This document shows, one piece after another, positions 1 to 6,222 of a stretch of 10,784 nt of DNA. The DNA comes from a bacterium. GTDB lineage: Bacteria; B130-G9. The DNA is taken from contig JAGHCW010000016.1 in the NCBI GenBank assembly GCA_021160245.1, forward strand, positions 1 through 10,784, in the 5' to 3' direction. Numbering within the stretch: position 1 is the first letter of the stretch; each line of letters begins with the position of its first letter. Both the position numbers and the translations under genes were made by a program. The notes under the pieces are model-generated. The model did not search any database. It saw only the letters and a program-made list of their open reading frames with translations, and was not told where the DNA came from.

Positions 1-1
1 C

Positions 2-1249
2 TATAACCCATTCTCACCCGACAGACCCGCCCAGCCCCACCTAGTCTTCGGCCGGAACGGGGTCGCCCGACGAATAGACGAGGCGTTTCAATCTACCGTC
101 CGGGGCCGTCCCCGACATCTGCTAATCATATCGCACCCCTGGTTGGGCAAAACATCCGTCGCAAACCTCGCCGCGCGCCTCGCCCTCAATCTTGGCGTTA
201 AGCGGCCAAACTGCGTCCCACCCAAAGCGGCCCATTTCACGCCAGTCTTCTGCTCTTTGGGAGCCTGCACAAACCGAGTGCAGGTCTGCGCCTCAATCAT
301 CAACGCAATCCTTCGCAGCACGGGTTCCGCTCAGATTGGGCGCGTAAAGAGGCTGCTACGGCGGATTACCGGGCTTCGACTTGGCCCACTCGGAGTCGTC
401 CTTGAGCCATCGAGGAATCAAAGAGACATAGTCGTGGCCGCATTCCCCCACCTTGTTCAGGAATTGATCCCGCGACCCGCATCTGGCGCCGGCGACAGGC
501 CAGCATTCATCTTCATACTCGACGACACGGAGAACATATCCGGCGCGAGAGGCGCTGCGGCGTTGATAAAGGGGCTGATCGAGCACTTGCCTCGCGCTCA
601 GCTCCCAAACGCAATGTTCCTGGTGACCGCAACGCCGGACGGGATCGAGCGACTGTCCGCTCAATGCGCCTCGTTCACAGGCCTATTCAGCGTCCTGACG
701 CTTAACACACTCACGGGCGATTCCGTGTCCGAATTAGTCACGAGCACTGCACTTGAGGGGCATCCTCCAAAGTGCTTCACCGATGAGGCGCTGAACCTCA
801 TATCGGAACTATCCGCTGGATATCCGGGATTCGTTCAGATGATAGCGAGCACGGCCTACGACCTCTGCCGGGGGCCGCTAGTTGATACGGGGACGATCAG
901 AAAGTCGCTTGTCGGCAACCGGTTCATCAAGGGCGCACTCGCCTCGCTAGCGGACAGGCATTTCCGGCATCTCATCGATCTCCAGCCGATTTACATGAGA
1001 ATACTCGACGCGATGGACAGCGCGGAGGGGCCCGTCAAGAGCGACGATATCAGGAAATCCCTGCCGGAACTTAAGAATCTCGGCCCATACTTGCGCACGC
1101 TCATGCGCCGATCAATCGTCCGCAAGGTCGGCGGCCCCGGTAGCCCAGAATATGAAATAGCCGCGCCGATAGTCTCCCTCTGGCTTCATCTGCACCGCGT
1201 TCTGCCCGGGGGGAGGCGCTCACTAACTCCTACAACCTATCTGGTCTAA
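2..1249 (+). CDS. AAA-type ATPase with C-terminal winged helix, 5' end outside window
   Basis: The frame is open from base 2, giving 415 visible residues. It opens with NPFSPDRPAQPHLVFGR, the typical N-terminus of archaeal-type AAA ATPases ('NPF-P...-F-GR'), so only a few residues should be missing. The TTG at 143 is internal, because it lies inside the P-loop. Walker A is SHPWLGKTS (residues about 44-52), with Ser where the first Gly is usual. Walker B is FIFILDDTE (about 169-177), and a sensor-1-like strand MFLVTATPDG lies at 205-214. The C-terminal ~80 residues (ILDAMDSAEGPVKSDDIRKS through YEIAAPIVSLWLH) resemble the winged helix of the archaeal ATPase/DUF234 group. It probably couples ATP binding to nucleic-acid or partner binding; the substrate is unknown. 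It ends in tandem stops, TAA TAG, and is convergent with the neighbouring secreted gene, so a shared role is not implied. Confidence 0.82.
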   Translation, partial: YNPFSPDRPAQPHLVFGRNGVARRIDEAFQSTVRGRPRHLLIISHPWLGKTSVANLAARLALNLGVKRPNCVPPKAAHFTPVFCSLGACTNRVQVCASIINAILRSTGSAQIGRVKRLLRRITGLRLGPLGVVLEPSRNQRDIVVAAFPHLVQELIPRPASGAGDRPAFIFILDDTENISGARGAAALIKGLIEHLPRAQLPNAMFLVTATPDGIERLSAQCASFTGLFSVLTLNTLTGDSVSELVTSTALEGHPPKCFTDEALNLISELSAGYPGFVQMIASTAYDLCRGPLVDTGTIRKSLVGNRFIKGALASLADRHFRHLIDLQPIYMRILDAMDSAEGPVKSDDIRKSLPELKNLGPYLRTLMRRSIVRKVGGPGSPEYEIAAPIVSLWLHLHRVLPGGRRSLTPTTYLV

Positions 1250-1324
1250 TAGATCGCCTCATACCGACTCGTCCATTGCAGAAACCGATAGATTCACATG
1301 CGCCTATTTCAAGACGGAAAGCGC

Positions 1325-3202
1325 TCAGTTTTCGACGCTGAACCAGAATATGCTGATCTCGCCGATTATCTCAAACTCGCCCGGCGTGGAGAGGGCAGAG
1401 GCAAAAATGTAATCCCCGTTCGGGAGGCCGCCCGGGAGCAGCACTTGAATGATCTTGATGGGACCCCACGAGTAGCCCTGTGGGAGGCTTAGTTCCTCTT
1501 CCCAGGGGAATATGCCGATCGGCAGCCCGTCGTACGTGAGGGAGAATATCGCGCCGTCGGGCAAGACGAACGCAACGTAGAGGTCAACCTCGATGTCCTC
1601 GCTCTTATTCTCTATCTTTAGAGTGCCCTCGAGCAGGTCGCCCTGCGCAAACTGCGCCTCATTCAAATAGCACTCCGTAGTCGGGTACTCAAACGCCAAG
1701 GGATAGTGGTAGCCAATGTCCACGACACCAGAGTCGAGGCCCAAATCGGTCCGAGTTGTATATCGCTCGAGCTCCAGCGACTCGGCCGAATCGGAGCCGG
1801 CGTCAATGCAAGGGCTGTTATAGACCTCACCCGATGCTTGACTGGAGAGGTAAAACTCCCCGTCTGGCCCGGAGACGAAGAGCGGGTCCTGAAAGAAATT
1901 ACCCTCGCCCGAGTGGCTTGTGAAGAGGCAGGAATAAGAGATATTAACGGCGCCACCGCTAACCGAGATGCCGTCATCATGACCCCAGATTATGCTATTC
2001 ACAACTTCCGGTGTCGCATCGAAGCAGCGGATACCCCCACCAAAGAAGGTCGCGCTGTTGCCTGCAATCGTGCAGTTTGATACAACCGGAGAGCATCCAC
2101 CGCTATACGCCTCGAACTGAAGCGCGCCGCCGGAATACGACGCTGAGTTCTCCGTGAAGAGGCAGTTGTGTATCAGCGGCACAGCATTAGAAACATATAC
2201 GCCACCGCCGGCATAGGCATCGTTCTGCAAGAAGACGCAGTCCCTGATTTGGCCTCTTGTGTCGTCTCCCAAATCAAGAACTCTCCTGTCCGATTCGTAC
2301 TCTCCCCATCGGATAGCGCCGGCCATTTGGGCCGCATTGTCCTGGAAAAGGCACCCCTCAATGGTGGGATTGGTATTGTTTAGACAGATGCCGCCGCCGA
2401 TAGGCATCTCGCCATCGCAAAAGTTCCCCGCTATCGTGCAGTTGCGAATCGACGAGAGGCTCTCCGTCTGTATCGTTTCGTCATAGAAGTACACGCCGCC
2501 ACCCCATGCATAGGCGTCCATGCTATAGGCCGACTTGGCGATGTTATCGCTTATCGTGCAAGAAAGCATATTCAACGTCGATACTAAGGATGCGACACCA
2601 CCTCCGCCGCAGCTGCCAGTATCGTCCAAATCGCCATCGGCCTTGTTGCCCATTATCTCACAGTCAGTAATGCGAGCAGTAGAGTACATCAAATAGACGC
2701 CGCCGCCAAAGACAGCCTCATTGTCCGTAATGAGGCAATTATCCATCCTAACGCTTGTGGACTTCGCATAGAAGCCGCCGCCATAAGAGTTGGTCGAGTT
2801 GCCGTTCGCGCAGCCCCCACGAATCGCTAGATCAGAGATTTCTATGTATCTGATGTCTTGACATCGGATAACGTGATAGGCATCGCCCTCGCCATCGATT
2901 ATTGTGTTCTCAGGCCCCTCTCCCAAAAACGAGAAGTAGGACTTCATCCTGAGAGGAAACTCCTCACCATTTGTTGAGGCGGAGTATGTCCCCTCCGCGA
3001 TATTGATGATCGCCTGGTCCGATGAATATCCTTTAGCAAGCGACAGAGCTTGGGTGATAGTTGCCCACGCCTCTCCCGCCGATTTGCCGGAGTTCGTATC
3101 ATCACCATTCACCGCATCGACGAAATAGTCCGTGGCAAAGGAAGTTGTGAAAACTAGAAACAACGATACGACTGCTATCCCAACCGACATGGGTCTCAAC
3201 AT
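1325..3202 (-). CDS. Secreted right-handed beta-helix protein (paralogue A)
   Basis: Encodes 625 residues. Start ATG 3202 is preferred over TTG 3208 and GTG 3205 because a GGGAGGG sequence lies 8 bases upstream of it. Residues 1-23 are a Sec signal peptide (cleavage SFA|TDYF). Residues 24 to about 118 form a DUF1565-like cap (DYFVDAVNGDD, then GTYSASTNGE and HVIRC). Residues about 118-425 are beta-helix coils with repeated C-x-I-x-x-N and GGG(V/I) turns, more irregular than in its neighbours. Residues about 425-505 match a choice-of-anchor-Q-like block (GEGN..DPLF, SPCIDAG, TTRTD, DIGYHYP). Residues about 507-625 are the C-terminal beta-rich domain shared by all four paralogues (ECYLNEAQFAQGD to the end). 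It is last in a possible three-gene operon, 83 bases after the stop of the upstream paralogue. It is likely extracellular or surface-attached; ligand unknown. Confidence 0.88.
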   Translation of the reverse strand: MLRPMSVGIAVVSLFLVFTTSFATDYFVDAVNGDDTNSGKSAGEAWATITQALSLAKGYSSDQAIINIAEGTYSASTNGEEFPLRMKSYFSFLGEGPENTIIDGEGDAYHVIRCQDIRYIEISDLAIRGGCANGNSTNSYGGGFYAKSTSVRMDNCLITDNEAVFGGGVYLMYSTARITDCEIMGNKADGDLDDTGSCGGGGVASLVSTLNMLSCTISDNIAKSAYSMDAYAWGGGVYFYDETIQTESLSSIRNCTIAGNFCDGEMPIGGGICLNNTNPTIEGCLFQDNAAQMAGAIRWGEYESDRRVLDLGDDTRGQIRDCVFLQNDAYAGGGVYVSNAVPLIHNCLFTENSASYSGGALQFEAYSGGCSPVVSNCTIAGNSATFFGGGIRCFDATPEVVNSIIWGHDDGISVSGGAVNISYSCLFTSHSGEGNFFQDPLFVSGPDGEFYLSSQASGEVYNSPCIDAGSDSAESLELERYTTRTDLGLDSGVVDIGYHYPLAFEYPTTECYLNEAQFAQGDLLEGTLKIENKSEDIEVDLYVAFVLPDGAIFSLTYDGLPIGIFPWEEELSLPQGYSWGPIKIIQVLLPGGLPNGDYIFASALSTPGEFEIIGEISIFWFSVEN

Positions 3203-3210
3203 CACCAAAC

Positions 3211-3215
3211 CCTCC
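3211..3215 (-). promoter_or_regulatory. Ribosome binding site deciding the start of 1325-3202
   Basis: Minus-strand GGAGG (inside GGGAGGG, 3210-3216) lies 8 bases before ATG 3202, which favours that start over the upstream TTG and GTG. Confidence 0.75.
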
Positions 3216-3222
3216 CATTTCT

Positions 3223-3244
3223 TGGCCGGTGGATTCGCCGGTCA
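3223..3244 (-). promoter_or_regulatory. Leader hairpin upstream of ribosome binding site
   Basis: On the minus strand TGACCGG (3244-3238) and CCGGCCA (3229-3223) form arms around an 8-base loop, with one A·C mismatch. The hairpin sits just upstream of the Shine-Dalgarno sequence of the gene at 1325-3202. It could affect translation or mRNA stability. No U-tract follows, so it is not a convincing terminator. Similar GC-rich hairpins precede the other two genes of the cluster. Confidence 0.3.
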
Positions 3245-3285
3245 GCTTGAAACCAACACCTACAGACAATTACATCATTCTCTCA

Positions 3286-5529
3286 CTATCTGTTACCCAA
3301 TGTAAATGAAAAAACACCATAATCACCAATTATCTCAAAGACACCCGGCGCAGAGAGCGCTGCGGCGAAGAGGTAGTCCCCGGTCTGAAGGCCGCCCGGG
3401 AGCGGAATTGCGAAGAGCTCGGCCGGGCCAGATCTGAATCCCTCGGGCAGAAAGACATCGGCCATGAAGGGGTAGATGCCAACTGCAAAGCCCTGGTTCG
3501 TCAGGCAGACGATGGCGCCATCTGACATGACGAACGCGACGTAGATATCAACTGTGCTGTCTGGCCCTTGGTTCTCGATCTCCACCGTCCCGGCGATAAG
3601 GTCGCCCTCGGCAAACTCCGACGCGTTGAGATAGCAGGCTATCGTCGGATCATCCTGCGTCGCATCGGACGGGTAGTGATAGCCCAAATCCACGACGCCG
3701 GAGTCTAGCGCGCCGTCAATTCTGGTCGTCATCTGGTTGAGGCCTAGGCTCTGGGCGGTTGTGCTTCCGGCGTCGATACAAGGGCTGTCCTCGCCCTGCC
3801 CTGCGCCCATGCACGACAGGTAGTAATCGCCATCTGGCCCGCTGGCAAAGAGCGGATCGTCCAAGATGTTACCCTCACCTGAATAGCTGCCTTCGATGCA
3901 GCAAAAACTCAACGCGATCGAGGAGTCATCATCCAAATAGACCTCGTCTCCGTTTCCCCACAGAATTGTGTTGCTAACAACAGGCGATGAGCTGTCGGTG
4001 CAAAAAAGGCCATCACCAAAGGTCGCCGAGTTCTCAGCGATTGTGCAATTCGCAATATCGAGAGATGAGCCGCTGCAGAGCAGTCCGCCACCACAACTGG
4101 CCGCGTTTTCTGTTAATAGGCAATTCTTGAGCGATGGCGAACAATCGAAGCACCACACGGCGCCACCATAGCTCCAGCCTGCCAAGTTCGGGATGCCCGT
4201 ATTCTCGCTAATCGTGCAGTCTTCGACCGAGGCGGAGGGGCTGTCTTCGAAGGCGATGCCCGCCCCAACCCAGGCCGAGTTCCTAGTTATCGTGCAGCCC
4301 GAGATTTTCGGCGAGGACTCGTATGAGCTGATGCCGCCGCCCCAGCTTCTCCCATCTTCATCCGGATCAGCCACGTTTCTGAAAATCTGGCAATTGATGA
4401 TACTAGGAGCGGATTGCCATACGCACCGAATGCCGCCCCCACAAGACGCGGAATTCTCTGAGATTTCGCAGTTCTCGACGGTCGGAGAGGCGTTGTAGCA
4501 CCGGATGCCAGCGCCGTCATAGGCCGAGTTCCCCATGATTGTACAGTTAATTATGTTGTGGCACAAGTTGTAGCAGGCAATCCCAGCCGCGAAGCTGTAG
4601 CCGTTCTGATCGGGTGTGCCGGTGTTGTCGGCAATCGTGCAATCGACGATTTCTCCGGACGAAGTCTCCGAGACGACGCCGGCCCCGGTCTCGGCCGTGT
4701 TCTCTGTTATTGTGCAGTTCGAGATGGAACACGAGGAGTCGTGGCTGTAGATGCCGCCACCAAAACTCCTGCCTTCTGAATTCAGCGGCGCGTCATTGCG
4801 AATTATCGTGCAGCCTTCGATAATGGGCGACAAATATTCACAGTAGATACCCGCACCTAATGACGCACGGTTGTCCGAAATAGCGCAATCGCGAATGATC
4901 GGGGAGGCTCTGTAGCAGAAGAGCCCCCCGCCCCAGCTATTCCCCCCCGGATTGGATACGCCCTCGTTTTGAGTTATCTCGCACGTCCCGATGAATGGCG
5001 ACGACGATTCACAGTAGATGCCCGCGCCAGTCTGCGCCCTGTTCCCCGTTATCGTGCATCTCTGTATTGAAATGTCGCCGCACGATCCGAAACGGATACC
5101 ACCGCCCTGAGAGCTCGTCAGACCCGCGGTTGAATCAGCATTGCCGCCCTTGATCGTGAAGCCCTCGATGTTCACATTTTCAATCCTGACACAATACAGC
5201 ACGTGATACGCATCGCCCTCGGCGTCAAGGATTGTCGTCTCGGCGCCGGCGCCGATGAACGAGACATAAGACTTCATCGTCAATGGGAAGCTCTCGCCGT
5301 TGGTCGAGGCGGAATATGTCCCCGCGACGACGTGGACGACCGCCGGATCAGAGGAGCTGCCGTCTGTTATAGAGAGCATATAGGTGATGGTCTGACACGG
5401 CCAATTGGGCGAGGCGCCAGTATTTGCGTCCGACCCGTTATCCGCATCGACGTAGAAGTCCGCGGCGAACGCAACGCCACAGATAGAAAGAATGGCGACA
5501 ACTACAAATCCAACATCTCTCGCGTTCAC
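3286..5529 (-). CDS. Secreted right-handed beta-helix protein (paralogue B)
   Basis: Encodes 747 residues from a GTG start at 5529, with GGAGG 10 bases upstream. Residues 1-22 are a signal peptide (cleavage AFA|ADFY). Residues 23 to about 112 form the DUF1565-like cap (FYVDADNGSDANTG, GTYSASTNGESFPL, HVLYC). Residues about 150-525 are regular beta-helix coils of two alternating kinds: a short coil (NSA..GAGI.C) and a longer one with a loop such as PDEDGRSWGGGI. Five loop-bearing coils are visible, and one extra short coil interrupts the alternation near residues 350-366. The choice-of-anchor-Q-like block follows (GEGNILDDPLF, SPCIDAG at 582-588, DLGYHYP). The shared C-terminal beta domain spans about 628-747. 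No catalytic signature of a polysaccharide lyase was recognised. It lies 84 bases after the stop of the upstream paralogue and 83 bases before the start of the next gene, consistent with co-transcription. Confidence 0.88.
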   Translation of the reverse strand: MNARDVGFVVVAILSICGVAFAADFYVDADNGSDANTGASPNWPCQTITYMLSITDGSSSDPAVVHVVAGTYSASTNGESFPLTMKSYVSFIGAGAETTILDAEGDAYHVLYCVRIENVNIEGFTIKGGNADSTAGLTSSQGGGIRFGSCGDISIQRCTITGNRAQTGAGIYCESSSPFIGTCEITQNEGVSNPGGNSWGGGLFCYRASPIIRDCAISDNRASLGAGIYCEYLSPIIEGCTIIRNDAPLNSEGRSFGGGIYSHDSSCSISNCTITENTAETGAGVVSETSSGEIVDCTIADNTGTPDQNGYSFAAGIACYNLCHNIINCTIMGNSAYDGAGIRCYNASPTVENCEISENSASCGGGIRCVWQSAPSIINCQIFRNVADPDEDGRSWGGGISSYESSPKISGCTITRNSAWVGAGIAFEDSPSASVEDCTISENTGIPNLAGWSYGGAVWCFDCSPSLKNCLLTENAASCGGGLLCSGSSLDIANCTIAENSATFGDGLFCTDSSSPVVSNTILWGNGDEVYLDDDSSIALSFCCIEGSYSGEGNILDDPLFASGPDGDYYLSCMGAGQGEDSPCIDAGSTTAQSLGLNQMTTRIDGALDSGVVDLGYHYPSDATQDDPTIACYLNASEFAEGDLIAGTVEIENQGPDSTVDIYVAFVMSDGAIVCLTNQGFAVGIYPFMADVFLPEGFRSGPAELFAIPLPGGLQTGDYLFAAALSAPGVFEIIGDYGVFSFTLGNR
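4140..5090 (-). repeat. Beta-helix coil repeats with alternating loop, paralogue B
   Basis: Within the gene at 3286-5529, about five two-coil units repeat in the protein. Each ends in a loop of the form D/N-x-x-G-x-S-(W/F/Y) followed by a glycine-rich turn, e.g. NPGGNSWGGG, SEGRSFGGG, PDEDGRSWGGG, PNLAGWSYGG. Unit length is about 57 residues (171 bases), except one unit lengthened by an extra short coil. The repeats have diverged at the DNA level, so the duplication is not recent. Confidence 0.7.
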
Positions 5530-5539
5530 TACTCAAGGC

Positions 5540-5544
5540 CCTCC
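5540..5544 (-). promoter_or_regulatory. Ribosome binding site for the GTG start of 3286-5529
   Basis: Minus-strand GGAGG (inside GGGAGGG, 5539-5545) lies 10 bases before GTG 5529. It supports this non-ATG start, which also gives a complete signal peptide. Confidence 0.65.
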
Positions 5545-5552
5545 CGATTTGT

Positions 5553-5576
5553 GGGCTGGCCGCTCGGGACCGGCCC
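5553..5576 (-). promoter_or_regulatory. Leader hairpin upstream of ribosome binding site
   Basis: Arms GGGCTGG (5553-5559) and CCGGCCC (5570-5576) enclose a 10-base loop. On the minus strand the stem has one C·A mismatch. It lies immediately upstream of the Shine-Dalgarno sequence of 3286-5529, in the same position as the hairpin before 1325-3202. Possible translational or stability element; no U-tract. Confidence 0.3.
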
Positions 5577-5613
5577 AAGTTGTTCTTCGCACAATAAACG
5601 CAATCATAATGCG

Positions 5614-6222
5614 CTATTGTTCTGAAATCGCAAATGAAACCATGCTTATGTCGCCGACTATGTTCAGGCCTCCCGGTGTGGAGAGCGCTGCGGCAAACTG
5701 GTAGCTGCCCGCTGGCACGCCCACGGGAATTGGTATCTGGAATACGAGGCCCGGCCCGAAGGCAAAGTCCTCTGGCAACGGAATGCCAGTTGCATAAGGC
5801 GTGATGTCGGTTACGAGCCCAGCGGCACAAATGCAAAGAAGCGTCCCGTCCGGCATGATGAAAGCAACATAAACGTCGCAGGTTATATCCGGCGCCTCGT
5901 TACCAACCGCCAACCACCCCTCGAATCTATCACCTGGAGCATATTGAGCCTTGTTGAGGTAGCATTCGATAGACGGCGCGTCCGGCGGCAATGGATAGTG
6001 GTAGCCGAGGTCCACCATGCCGGCGTCCGGGACGTGATCGGTCCGGGTCGTCGAATCGTCGAGGCCGAGGAACGAGGCGCTGTTGGTCCCGGCGTCAATG
6101 CACGGGCTATTGGAGAACTGACCTGCTGCGTTGCTCGACAGGTAGTAATCGCCGAGGGGGCCCGGGATGAAGTATGGGTCGTCCGAGATGTTGCCGGCGC
6201 CAGCAAAGCCGTCCCGACGCAC
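5614..6222 (-). CDS. C-terminal fragment of frameshifted beta-helix protein (paralogue C)
   Basis: This reading frame holds the missing end of the gene at 5883-8297. It contains GFAGAGNISDDPYF, SPCIDAG, TTRTD, DLGYHYP and the shared C-terminal beta domain from ECYLNKAQYAPGD to the stop at 5614. The homologous segments are continuous with the beta-helix in the neighbouring paralogues. The nominal GTG at 6222 has no Shine-Dalgarno sequence and no signal peptide follows, so separate translation is unlikely. It is best read as the same gene after a one-base frameshift. With the shift corrected, the protein would be 894 residues from the ATG at 8297. An assembly or sequencing error is an alternative to a true mutation. 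Confidence 0.85.
   Translation of the reverse strand: MRRDGFAGAGNISDDPYFIPGPLGDYYLSSNAAGQFSNSPCIDAGTNSASFLGLDDSTTRTDHVPDAGMVDLGYHYPLPPDAPSIECYLNKAQYAPGDRFEGWLAVGNEAPDITCDVYVAFIMPDGTLLCICAAGLVTDITPYATGIPLPEDFAFGPGLVFQIPIPVGVPAGSYQFAAALSTPGGLNIVGDISMVSFAISEQ

Noticed and set aside
1250-1324. Expected bidirectional terminator between the convergent ATPase gene and paralogue A.
   Set aside because: No stem longer than about four bases and no U-tract was found on either strand.
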